DNA of 6,471 nt from Hydrogenophilales bacterium RIFOXYD1_FULL_62_11. Lineage in GTDB: Bacteria; Pseudomonadota; Gammaproteobacteria; Burkholderiales; Thiobacillaceae. Location of the stretch: contig MGZO01000038.1 of the NCBI GenBank assembly GCA_001802655.1, positions 34,442 to 40,912 on the forward strand, read 5' to 3'. How positions within the stretch are numbered: position 1 is the first letter of the stretch; each line of letters starts with the position of its first letter. The translations under genes were made by a program, and so were the position numbers. A model generated the notes under the pieces. The model did not search any database and was not told where the DNA came from. It saw only the letters and a program-made list of their open reading frames with translations. This document shows, piece by piece, positions 1 to 6,471 of the stretch.

Positions 1-1
1 T

Positions 2-262
2 GGCTCGGCCATGCTGGCCGCGCTGGTGATCGGCCTGCTCAATACGCTGGTGCGTCCGGTGCTGGTCGTGCTCACCTTGCCCATCACGCTGTTGACCCTG
101 GGGCTGTTCTATTTCGTGCTGAACGGCTTGCTGTTCTGGCTGGCGGGAAACCTGTTGTCCGGCTTTGCCGTTCACGGATTTATTGCCGCCATGCTGGGCG
201 CCATCCTGTACAGCGTGATCGCCTGGGCGCTGTCGGCGCTCGTTCCCGGCGATAAAGGCTGA
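2..262 (+). CDS. Phage holin family (Phage_holin_4_2-like) small membrane protein, 5' end cut off
   Basis: The reading frame is open from the left edge, so the 86 residues seen are the C-terminal part. Family members are usually about 110-115 residues, so roughly 30 are missing and the ATG at 11 is probably internal. The visible protein is almost wholly hydrophobic, with membrane segments near visible residues 4-17, 19-34, 36-52 and 60-82. The NTLVRP turn and the LTLPIT..TLGLFYFVLN stretch are typical of the 'mycobacterial 4-TMS phage holin superfamily IV' Pfam family (PF04020). Despite the name, these are widespread chromosomal inner-membrane proteins of unknown function; nothing here suggests a phage. 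The stop lies 3 bp before the metF start, so the two genes are very likely cotranscribed, and the metF ribosome site lies inside this gene's last codons. Family assignment rests on remembered consensus. Confidence 0.85.
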   Translation, partial: GSAMLAALVIGLLNTLVRPVLVVLTLPITLLTLGLFYFVLNGLLFWLAGNLLSGFAVHGFIAAMLGAILYSVIAWALSALVPGDKG

Positions 263-265
263 ACC

Positions 266-1096
266 ATGAGCCAACGTACTTTCAGCTTCGAATTTTTTCC
301 GCCAAAAACTGCGGAGGGCGCAGAAAAACTACGCGCCACCCGCGCGCAACTGGCGCAACTCAAACCCAAGTTTTTTTCGGTGACCTTCGGCGCGGGTGGC
401 TCCACCCGCGACCGCACCCTGGAAACCGTGCGCGACATACAGGCATCCGGCTCCGAAGCCGCGCCGCATCTGTCGTGCATCGGCTCCACCCAAGACAATA
501 TCCGCGAGATATTGAACGAATACAAAAGCCAGGGCATCCGCCATCTGGTTGCGCTGCGCGGCGATTTGCCGTCGGGCAGCATGGACGCGGGCGAGTTCAA
601 CTACGCCAACGAACTGGTGAGTTTCATCCGCAAGGAAACCGGCGACTGGTTCGAAATCGAAGTCGCCGCTTATCCTGAAATCCACCCGCAGGCGCGCTCA
701 TGGACGGACGATCTTGCCAACTTCAAGCGCAAGGTCGATGCCGGGGCGAACTCCGCCATCACTCAATATTTCTTCAATGCCGACGCCTACTTTCGCTTCG
801 TCGATGAAGCGCGGGCATTGGGCGTGAGCATTCCCATCGTCCCCGGAATCATGCCGATCGGAAACTACGTGCAACTGGCGCGGTTTTCGGATGCCTGCGG
901 CGCGGAGATCCCGCGCTGGCTGAGAAAGAAGCTGGAAACCTACGGCGACGATCTGGCGTCGATTCGTGCCTTCGGACTGGATGTCATCACCGACCAGTGC
1001 GAGCGCCTGCTGGCCGGCGGCGCACCGGGCCTGCATTTCTACACCATGAATCAGGCGGGGCCGAGCACCACCATCTGGCAGCGGCTGGGCTTGTAA
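266..1096 (+). CDS. metF: Methylenetetrahydrofolate reductase [NAD(P)H]
   Basis: Cytosolic flavoprotein that reduces 5,10-methylene-THF to 5-methyl-THF, the methyl donor for methionine synthesis. The 276 residues form one complete MTHFR TIM barrel, slightly shorter than E. coli MetF (296) because the N terminus starts closer to the first strand. Landmarks: SFEFFPPKT at 7-15 with the catalytic glutamate E9 (E. coli E28); SVTFGAGGSTRDRT at 38-51; AAPHLSC at 65-71; HLVALRGDLP at 93-102 with D100 (E. coli D120, near the FAD N1); AAYPEIHP at 134-141; KRKVDAGANSAITQYFF at 154-170, including Q167; and GLHFYTMN at 255-262 near the C terminus. An AAAGG at 254-258, 7 nt before the ATG, supports the chosen start. 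The gene follows the holin-family gene by 3 bp; in relatives this pair commonly follows ahcY (S-adenosylhomocysteinase), consistent with a methyl-cycle operon, but the upstream gene lies outside the window. No missing residues or frameshift seen. Confidence 0.97.
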   Translation: MSQRTFSFEFFPPKTAEGAEKLRATRAQLAQLKPKFFSVTFGAGGSTRDRTLETVRDIQASGSEAAPHLSCIGSTQDNIREILNEYKSQGIRHLVALRGDLPSGSMDAGEFNYANELVSFIRKETGDWFEIEVAAYPEIHPQARSWTDDLANFKRKVDAGANSAITQYFFNADAYFRFVDEARALGVSIPIVPGIMPIGNYVQLARFSDACGAEIPRWLRKKLETYGDDLASIRAFGLDVITDQCERLLAGGAPGLHFYTMNQAGPSTTIWQRLGL

Positions 1097-1106
1097 CCAC
1101 GCATCC

Positions 1107-1128
1107 CCCCCGCCCACGCGGGCAGGGG
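1107..1128 (+). terminator. Possible hairpin terminator after metF (weak)
   Basis: Eleven bases after the metF stop there is an inverted repeat: GCCC (1112-1115), loop ACGC, GGGC (1120-1123), extended past a single C/A mismatch by CCCC (1107-1110) pairing with GGGG (1125-1128). The stem is GC-rich and well placed to end the metF transcript, but no T-run follows (TGTATCC), so it is not a classical intrinsic terminator. The rest of the gap, to 1342, shows no credible gene and no clear promoter. It could equally be a copy of a dispersed GC hairpin. Confidence 0.3.
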
Positions 1129-1330
1129 TGTATCCACATCCCCCTGCTTTGCGCGCGCTTTCTCCCAGCGCCCCTCTTGGGCACCTCCACTCAGCCCGTT
1201 TTCAGCGGACGCCTTCCTGCGTTTCGGCCCAATCCTACGTACACGCCTCGAATAATCGACCACGATGACAGCGTCCTTCCCTGATACGCACGGGCAGGGC
1301 GACCCACCCATCGAACGACTTTAGAGCGCA

Positions 1331-1336
1331 GAGGAG
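1331..1336 (+). promoter_or_regulatory. Strong ribosome binding site for the 1343 gene
   Basis: GAGGAG ends 6 nt before the ATG at 1343. It is the best Shine-Dalgarno match in this stretch and is the main reason for accepting the short downstream reading frame as a real gene and for fixing its start. Confidence 0.75.
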
Positions 1337-1342
1337 ATCAAC

Positions 1343-1729
1343 ATGCAAACAATCGCATTGGCGGATATGGACGTAAGGGATTTTTCGCAGGCGCGTCGCG
1401 CGGCCGTTGATAAAGCAGGTGACGTGCTGGCCCGTCCCACGATTGTCGCCTGGAAGGATGACAATAGTGGCAAGACGGCTCCCGAAATCCCTGGTGGAAA
1501 AGGAGATCGCTGGCACGACTATGGCGAAAGCAACGAGGGCGTTCTGGAATTGCAGGTCGGCAAGGCATATCACTTTATTTTCACCGACGCGGACGGGTTT
1601 ACCGAGCCCGACATGAACCTCGCCACGCTCAATGACAATGGCAAGACTTTCCTGTGCCTGAACGACGCCTGTACCGAAGAGGACAAGCAGAAACTGGGCT
1701 ATTTCCCGGGCGGCGGAATGGGCGGCTAA
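1343..1729 (+). CDS. Hypothetical protein resembling the AF1514/DUF5619 family
   Basis: A 128-residue, acidic, soluble-looking protein with no signal peptide or membrane segment. Residues 10-40 (DVRDFSQARRAA..KAG.VLARPTIVAWKDD) and 52-86 (GKGDRWHDYGESNEGVLELQVGKAYHFIF) fit my memory of the small AF1514 (DUF5619) family, in which a helix is followed by a 'W.D..SG' strand, a 'Y.ES..G.L.I.V....Y.FIF' strand pair and little else. Function in that family is unknown. The C-terminal part, about 87-128, goes beyond the core: it carries C105 and C110 (FLCLNDAC), a charged TEEDKQK helix and a glycine-rich end (GGGMGG). A strong GAGGAG ribosome site fixes the start. It is separated from metF by 246 bp and followed 108 bp later by a broken DUF3309 gene, so it is probably its own transcription unit. 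The gene is likely real; the family call is tentative. Confidence 0.75.
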   Translation: MQTIALADMDVRDFSQARRAAVDKAGDVLARPTIVAWKDDNSGKTAPEIPGGKGDRWHDYGESNEGVLELQVGKAYHFIFTDADGFTEPDMNLATLNDNGKTFLCLNDACTEEDKQKLGYFPGGGMGG

Positions 1730-1837
1730 AGTGTGACCCGTCGTGACCCCGTGTTTGAATACGAAGGCAATCGAGTCGGATCGCGGTCAACTACCTCACC
1801 CATTTTTTGTTGCCATCCTGACAATGGGGAGTAAATC

Positions 1838-1990
1838 ATGAGCATTGGAACCATCCTGCTAATCGTGTGATCCTGATCGGCGTCATCCGCCTGTGGTCAC
1901 ACAGCTGCCGCCTGGGGCTATGATCCCAGTGGCGGCATCGGTTTGATCGTCGTCATCCTGATCATCCTGCGGGTCATGAGATTGATCTGA
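1838..1990 (+). pseudogene. Disrupted DUF3309-family small membrane protein
   Basis: The ATG at 1838 has a good ribosome site (GGGGAG, 1826-1831) and begins MSIGTILLIV, the usual DUF3309 N terminus, then stops at TGA 1868-1870. Adding one base at 1868 (GTG-cTG-ATC) gives LILIGVIRLWSHSCR, matching the family's 'LILLLIGALPxWPHSRS' region. Dropping one C of the run at 1911-1912 then restores WGYDPSGGIGLIVVILIIL up to TGA 1988-1990, matching the family's 'WGYxPSGGLGL' and second hydrophobic helix. The repaired product is 50 residues, the normal DUF3309 length (about 50-52). So a -1 and a +1 indel about 43 bp apart break an otherwise complete gene. Usually conserved positions also differ (prolines of the LPxWPHS turn; LRVMRLI in place of an LLLLGRI-like end), which favours real decay over a sequencing error. 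DUF3309 proteins are two-helix membrane proteins of unknown role. Confidence 0.8.
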
Positions 1991-2071
1991 CTGGTTCCTT
2001 AAGGGCGGGATGGCCGTGGGACGCGGACTGAGCCGCACGCGCCGACCACAGCGGGTAGGTGCGTCATGTGC

Positions 2072-2848
2072 TCAAGCCAGGCTGTCGTACACTTCGGTCG
2101 GTACGGTCGCCTGCGTCCGGAATGCAGGGCGGGCGAAGTAATACCCCTGAAACAGCACAATGCCGAAGTCGCGCAGGACCATGACTTCCTCCCGCGATTC
2201 GACCCCTTCTGCAATGACGCGAATCGAGAGTTCGCTGCACACCTGCATGATCCCGCGGGTGATGGCCTGGCGCCCCTTGTGCTTGTCGATGTCGCGTATC
2301 AGCGCCATGTCCAGCTTGATCAGATCGGTTTGCAGTTCGGCCAGCAGATTGAGGCCCGAGTAGCCTGCACCAAAATCGTCGATTGCCGTCAGGAATCCGC
2401 GTTGCTTGTAGTGTTCCACGATGTCGCGCAGATGCTCATGGTCCTCTACCTTTTCGGCTTCCGTGATCTCGAAAATCATGCGCTCGATCGGAAAGCCGTA
2501 AGTCTTGGCGGCTTCCAGCGTTGTGCGGATGCAAAGCTCAGGGCGGTAGACGGCGTTGGGCATGAAATTGATGCTAAGCAGGGAGTTCATGCCGAGCTGC
2601 GCGGCAAGCTGAATCGCCTTGACGCGGCATGCCTGGTCAAAGCGGTAGCGATTGCTGTCATTGACGCGGGTGAACACCTCGCCGGCGGATTCGTTGTTGA
2701 GGCCGCGCACCAGGGCTTCCTGGGCATAGACCTCGCGGGTATCGATGTTGACGATCGGCTGGAAGGCCATCGTGAACCCGAAATCCAGTCCGGAACCGCC
2801 AGCGCACTCGGCGCAGCCGAGTTCCCTGAAATCTTTCTGAACGATCAT
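2072..2848 (-). CDS. Stand-alone EAL-domain protein, probable c-di-GMP phosphodiesterase
   Basis: The 258 residues are essentially one EAL domain, which linearises cyclic di-GMP to pGpG. Expected metal and catalytic residues are present: E44 of EALVR (44-48), N94 in INFMP, E127 in FEITE, D157-D158 in DDFGAGYSG, K178 in IKLD, E214 and E217 in AEGVES, and Q234 in FQGYYFARP. The loop 6 DDFGAGYS sequence is canonical, so an active enzyme is expected, unlike degenerate EAL regulators. No GGDEF, PAS, transmembrane or response-regulator domain is attached. The first 25 residues instead hold a C12-x2-C15 pair (GCAECAGG) before the first strand MAFQPIV, a possible metal or redox site. The start at 2848 is the only ATG giving this N terminus; another ATG 10 nt upstream is out of frame. 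A TATAAT box about 45 bp upstream suggests separate transcription from the aminotransferase gene behind it. No diguanylate cyclase gene is in view. Confidence 0.93.
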   Translation of the reverse strand: MIVQKDFRELGCAECAGGSGLDFGFTMAFQPIVNIDTREVYAQEALVRGLNNESAGEVFTRVNDSNRYRFDQACRVKAIQLAAQLGMNSLLSINFMPNAVYRPELCIRTTLEAAKTYGFPIERMIFEITEAEKVEDHEHLRDIVEHYKQRGFLTAIDDFGAGYSGLNLLAELQTDLIKLDMALIRDIDKHKGRQAITRGIMQVCSELSIRVIAEGVESREEVMVLRDFGIVLFQGYYFARPAFRTQATVPTEVYDSLA

Positions 2849-2892
2849 GGTGTGTCATCCCGAATTTCGGCGGGGCAGGGTGGCAAAGGCCA

Positions 2893-2898
2893 ATTATA
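2893..2898 (-). promoter_or_regulatory. Candidate -10 box for the EAL gene
   Basis: Read on the minus strand this is a perfect TATAAT, about 45 bp upstream of the EAL start codon in a GC-rich gap. The -35 region at 16-18 bp spacing (around 2915-2922, reading GCAGGA or GGCAGG) matches TTGACA poorly, and there is no exact extended -10 TGn. It may be a weak or activator-dependent sigma70 promoter, or chance. Confidence 0.4.
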
Positions 2899-2956
2899 GC
2901 CAGCCCTTTCGACGTCCTGCCGCGGCTGCCAACTTGACTGATCGCCCGCAGGGGGG

Positions 2957-4072
2957 TCAGGGCAGGCAGGCTTTTAATGCCTTCAGGCAGTAGTCGACAT
3001 TTTCCTGCTTGGCCGAATAGCCCATCAAGCCGATGCGCCAGATTTTGCCGGCCATGTCGCCGAGACCCGCACCGATTTCGAGATTGAAGTCATTCAGCAG
3101 CTTGGCACGCACCGCGGCTTCGTCGACGCCTTCGGGTACGTAAATCGAGTTGAGTTGCGGCAGGCGGGCGGATTCCTCGACCACGTAGCGCAGTCCCATG
3201 CCTTCGAGCCCGGCCTTGAGTTTTTCGTGCATCGTGCGGTGGCGCGCCCAGGCGTTTTCCAGGCCTTCTTCTTCGAGGATTACCAGCGCTTCGTGCAGGC
3301 CGTACATCGGGTTGATCGGTGCGGTGTGGTGGTAGGTGCGCTTGCCGGCGGACTGCCAGTAGCCGAGCACCAGATTGAGGTCGAGGAACCAGCTTTGCAC
3401 GACGGTCGTGCGCGCCTTGATCCGGGCGATGGCGCGTTCGGAGAACGACACCGGCGACAGACCCGGGGTGCACGACAGGCATTTCTGGCTGCCGGAATAC
3501 GCTGCGTCGATGCCCCACTTGTCCATGTAGAGCGGGGTACCGCCGAGGCTGGTGACGCAGTCCATGATGGTGAGCGCGCCATATTCCTGCGCAATCTTGG
3601 CGAGCGTTTCGGCATCCGACTGCGCGCCGGTCGAGGTCTCGGCGTGCACGAAGGCGAGAATCTTTGCGTCCGGATTGGCCTTGAAGGCGTCGCGCACCTT
3701 CTGCGGATCAACCGGCGCGCCCCAGGCGTCATCGACCACGACCGGCACGCCGCGGGTGCGCTTGACGTTTTCCAGCATGCGGCCGCCGAACACGCCGTTG
3801 CGGCAGACGATCACCTTGTCGCCCGGTTCCACCAGGTTGACGAAGCACATTTCCATCCCTGCCGAACCGGGCGCCGAGACCGGAAAGGTCAGCGCATTTT
3901 CGGTCTGGAACGCCATCCGCAGCATGGCCTTGATCTGCTCCATCAGTTCGACGAAAGCGGGGTCGAGGTGGCCGATGGTCGGGCGCGCCATGGCGTCAAG
4001 AATACGCTGCGGCACGTCGGAGGGGCCGGGGCCCATGAGGATGCGCTTGGGGGGGGTGAAGGAGGCAGTCAT
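2957..4072 (-). CDS. Class V PLP aminotransferase, alanine/serine-glyoxylate aminotransferase family
   Basis: A complete 371-residue fold-type I PLP enzyme, closest in pattern to human peroxisomal AGT and bacterial serine-glyoxylate aminotransferases. It is expected to move an amino group from alanine or serine to glyoxylate, giving glycine. Landmarks: LMGPGPSDVPQRIL at 12-25; the PLP phosphate-binding stretch SAPGSAGMEM at 66-75; ETSTG at 145-149; D171 in MDCVTSLGGTPLYMD (contacts the PLP nitrogen; human D183); the Schiff-base lysine K197 in YSGSQK (192-197); TYHHTAPI at 246-253; and R346 in WRIGLMG (human R360, binds substrate carboxylate). Length is typical and the start gives the normal family N terminus, though only a poor ribosome site precedes it. 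The exact amino donor cannot be read from the sequence. In an autotroph it could serve photorespiratory glyoxylate salvage (inference). It is divergent from the gene at 4223 and 108 bp upstream of the EAL gene on the same strand. Confidence 0.93.
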   Translation of the reverse strand: MTASFTPPKRILMGPGPSDVPQRILDAMARPTIGHLDPAFVELMEQIKAMLRMAFQTENALTFPVSAPGSAGMEMCFVNLVEPGDKVIVCRNGVFGGRMLENVKRTRGVPVVVDDAWGAPVDPQKVRDAFKANPDAKILAFVHAETSTGAQSDAETLAKIAQEYGALTIMDCVTSLGGTPLYMDKWGIDAAYSGSQKCLSCTPGLSPVSFSERAIARIKARTTVVQSWFLDLNLVLGYWQSAGKRTYHHTAPINPMYGLHEALVILEEEGLENAWARHRTMHEKLKAGLEGMGLRYVVEESARLPQLNSIYVPEGVDEAAVRAKLLNDFNLEIGAGLGDMAGKIWRIGLMGYSAKQENVDYCLKALKACLP

Positions 4073-4222
4073 AACCTTGGTCTCTGTATGGAAAACATCT
4101 AATAAAACAATGGCTTGATTCTACGGATAAAACGGTGCGACAGGAAAATGCGCGAGCAGATTCCAGCGGTGGTGGCGTACGTTTGCGACCGCAGTTTCAA
4201 TGACTATGGTTAGGTTTTGGCG

Positions 4223-4765
4223 ATGAAATGGGGGGTGGGTATGGCAACGAACACAGAATGTTTAGGTTCGCTGTTCGGCGGCGTGGCGCTAGGCATCGCG
4301 CTGGGTGCAGCGCCGCAGGCAGCGGCTGAGTCCACCCCGGCAGCCATGACGTTGAGCGAGGCGGATCAAACGGCGGTGTTCAGGGCGGCGGGGGCGATAC
4401 AACGCAAGGGCGTGTGGGTCGTTTGCGTGGATGAACCCAGCGGAGGGGGCGCATCCATTGAATGGGTACGTGATCTGAATGGCGATGGCCGCCCCGAAGC
4501 CGTGGTCACCGAAGGCGGCATGTATTGCCATGGCCATTCAGGTACGGGCTATACGCTGCTTAGCAAGCAGGAAGACGGTAAGTGGCGTGTGATGAGCAGC
4601 AACAATGGCATCCCCGAGTTTCTGAAAACTTGGGGTGTCGGCGGCTGGCCGGATATCTCGGTAGGCGGTCCGGGCTTCTGTTTCCCGGTGGAACGCTGGA
4701 ATGGCAAGACGTACGCGCTGAACCGTTTCGAATACGAGGGCAAACGCTGCAAGCCGCCGCGCTAG
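4223..4765 (+). CDS. Exported hypothetical protein with DxNxDG loop and four cysteines
   Basis: I do not recognise a named function. Several in-frame starts exist: TTG 4217, ATG 4223, GTG 4232 and ATG 4241. I prefer ATG 4223 (180 residues) because it supplies a lysine ahead of the hydrophobic stretch LGSLFGGVALGIALGAA, making a plausible signal peptide with cleavage after PQAAA (near residue 35); starting at 4241 would leave no positive charge, although a G-rich stretch lies just before it. The mature part, about 145 residues, has an EF-hand-like or FG-GAP-like acidic loop DLNGDGRPE at 84-92 (D84, N86, D88, E92), a repeated-glycine region GVGGWPDISVGGPGF at 138-152, and cysteines C68, C102, C153 and C176 that could form two disulfides. 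This points to a small calcium-binding periplasmic or secreted protein. Its stop abuts the stop of the convergent TtcA-like gene with no bases between. Similar uncharacterised proteins occur in other proteobacteria, as I recall. Confidence 0.8.
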   Translation: MKWGVGMATNTECLGSLFGGVALGIALGAAPQAAAESTPAAMTLSEADQTAVFRAAGAIQRKGVWVVCVDEPSGGGASIEWVRDLNGDGRPEAVVTEGGMYCHGHSGTGYTLLSKQEDGKWRVMSSNNGIPEFLKTWGVGGWPDISVGGPGFCFPVERWNGKTYALNRFEYEGKRCKPPR

Positions 4766-4779
4766 TTAAACCGGCGGCT
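4752..4779. terminator. Perfect 8-bp hairpin spanning two convergent stop codons
   Basis: AGCCGCCG (4752-4759) and its exact complement CGGCGGCT (4772-4779) flank a 12-base loop (4760-4771) that contains both the TAG of the plus-strand gene (4763-4765) and the TAA, minus strand, of the TtcA-like gene (4766-4768). The stem therefore lies within the last codons of both genes and can form in either transcript. There is no T-run on either side, so bidirectional termination or 3'-end protection is an inference. Confidence 0.4.
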
Positions 4780-5517
4780 CGCCCATCAGCGGCTTCATCG
4801 CGGTCAACAGGCTGTTGAAGATGCGCGGGTGAGTCTTTTCCTGCTCCGCCAGCATCTGCTTCATTGCGTAGCGTTGCTGCGGCTTGGCAAAACAGGCGGG
4901 ACAGTTTTCGAAAATCACCGGAAGGCCGGCATCGGCCGCAAACGCGCGGGTCTGGCGTTCGCGCGCGTAGGCAAACGGCCGGATGATGCGCAGGTCGCCG
5001 GCGTCATTGAGGTAGTGCGGCGACATGGTGCGCAGCTTGCCGCCGAACAGCATCGACATCATCAGCGTTTCGGCCAGATCGTCCAGATGGTGGGCCATCG
5101 CGACGACGTTGCAGTTCTGCTCGCGGGCGACGCGATAAAGAATGCCGCGCCGCATGCGCGAGCAATAGGCGCAATAGGAATCGGAATCCTTGGTCAGCGT
5201 CTTCTGCGCTTCGACCATGATCGGCTGCGACTCCAGAAAATACGGCACGCCGAGTGCGGCCATGTACGCCGTCAGCGGTGACGGGTCGTACTGGTCGGAC
5301 TGCGGATCGACGGTGCACGCCAGCAGTTCGAATTTGACCGGCGCTTTCTGTTGCAGATGGTGCAGGGTGTGCAGCAGTGACAGCGAATCCTTGCCGCCCG
5401 ACAGCCCGAGCAGGATGCGGTCGCCGTTGCGGATCATGCGCCAGTCGCCGATGGCGCGGCCAGCCAGGGTAACGAGCGAGCGGGAGGGCTTAATCCAGCC
5501 GGTGGGCGTGTCGTGGC

Positions 5518-5521
<4 letters not shown>
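4766..5521 (-). CDS. TtcA-family PP-loop ATPase, tRNA 2-thiocytidine biosynthesis-like (short form)
   Basis: A 251-residue N-type ATP pyrophosphatase expected to adenylate and thiolate a tRNA base; the TtcA prototype makes 2-thiocytidine at position 32 using a [4Fe-4S] cluster. Features: SLVTLAGRAIGDWRMI at 15-30; PP-loop SGGKDS at 41-46; CAYCSRMRRGILYR at 117-130, with C117 and C120 matching the E. coli TtcA cluster cysteines C122/C125; AHHLDDLAETLMMSMLFGGKL at 143-163, the usual TtcA helix; and IRPFAYARE at 180-188. The third cluster cysteine is probably C210, in ENCPACF (205-211), where classic TtcA has PCNLCGSQ. The protein also lacks the roughly 60-residue C-terminal tail of E. coli TtcA (311 residues). 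The target base may thus differ, so no symbol is given. The ATG overlaps the msbA TGA (ATGA at 5518-5521) with no clear ribosome site, implying translational coupling. A longer in-frame start at 5908 is rejected because it would run deep inside msbA. Confidence 0.9.

Positions 5522-6471
<950 letters not shown>

Noticed and set aside
2..262. Phage remnant suggested by the 'holin family' name
   Set aside because: The family is a common chromosomal membrane protein and no other phage gene is present.
172..1117. Minus-strand open frames opposite the holin-family gene and metF (172-600, 329-685, 698-1117)
   Set aside because: Mutually overlapping, motif-free, and opposite well-supported genes.
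1264..1323. 19-codon frame ahead of the 1343 gene, considered as a leader peptide
   Set aside because: No ribosome site, no run of regulatory codons and no attenuator-like stems following it.
1733..1750. Tandem GTGACCC repeats ten bases apart (1733-1740 and 1743-1750), considered as operator half-sites
   Set aside because: Only two short copies just after a stop codon, with no promoter beside them; can arise by chance in this base composition.
1991..2071. Possible terminator between the DUF3309 remnant and the EAL gene (GCGG..CCGC near 2025-2038)
   Set aside because: Only a 4-bp stem and no T-run on either strand.
2066..2899. Long plus-strand open frame (277 codons) opposite the EAL gene
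   Set aside because: Its translation shows no recognisable domain, while the opposite strand encodes a complete EAL domain with all motifs; it is a GC-rich antisense shadow.
3155..4102. Plus-strand open frame of 315 codons opposite the aminotransferase
   Set aside because: Low-complexity His/Ala/Gly-rich translation without motifs; the minus strand carries a full class V aminotransferase with its PLP lysine.
4073..4216. Divergent intergenic region, scanned for promoters
   Set aside because: It is AT-richer, with a TAGAAT on the minus strand near 4118-4123, but no acceptable -35 partner was found for either direction, so no promoter is called.

Overview
The window reads as ordinary chromosome from a GC-rich Gram-negative bacterium, most likely a betaproteobacterium (Nitrosomonadales/Gallionella-like is my best guess). 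The reasons are an MsbA-type lipid A exporter, a four-helix 'phage holin family' membrane protein directly ahead of metF (an arrangement I associate with betaproteobacterial ahcY-metF loci), and the general codon style. No rRNA, tRNA, CRISPR array, insertion sequence or prophage was seen.

Layout, left to right. (1) Positions 2-1096, plus strand: the 3' part of a small membrane-protein gene, then 3 bp later a complete metF (5,10-methylenetetrahydrofolate reductase), apparently one operon entering from upstream. (2) Positions 1097-2071: a gene-poor stretch with a weak GC hairpin after metF, a 128-residue hypothetical protein resembling the AF1514/DUF5619 family, and the remains of a tiny DUF3309 membrane-protein gene broken by two compensating single-base indels. 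(3) Positions 2072-4072, minus strand: a stand-alone EAL-domain c-di-GMP phosphodiesterase with its catalytic residues intact and a CxxC pair near the N terminus, preceded by a complete class V PLP aminotransferase of the alanine/serine-glyoxylate type. A TATAAT box between the two suggests the EAL gene has its own promoter. (4) Positions 4073-4765: a 144-bp divergent intergenic region, then a plus-strand gene for a small exported protein with four cysteines and a DxNxDG calcium-loop-like motif. (5) Positions 4766-6471, minus strand: a short TtcA-family PP-loop tRNA thiolation-type protein whose start codon overlaps the stop codon of msbA (ATGA). msbA runs off the right edge, so only its C-terminal part, including the whole nucleotide-binding domain, is present.

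The genes are mostly housekeeping: one-carbon/methionine metabolism, glyoxylate-amino acid exchange, c-di-GMP turnover, lipid A export and tRNA thiolation. They do not form one obvious joint system, and I did not find a convincing undescribed multi-gene system. The most interesting items are the decayed DUF3309 gene, the TtcA-like variant with an ENCPACF cysteine motif, the convergent gene pair whose two stop codons sit in the loop of one perfect hairpin, and the two poorly characterised small proteins.
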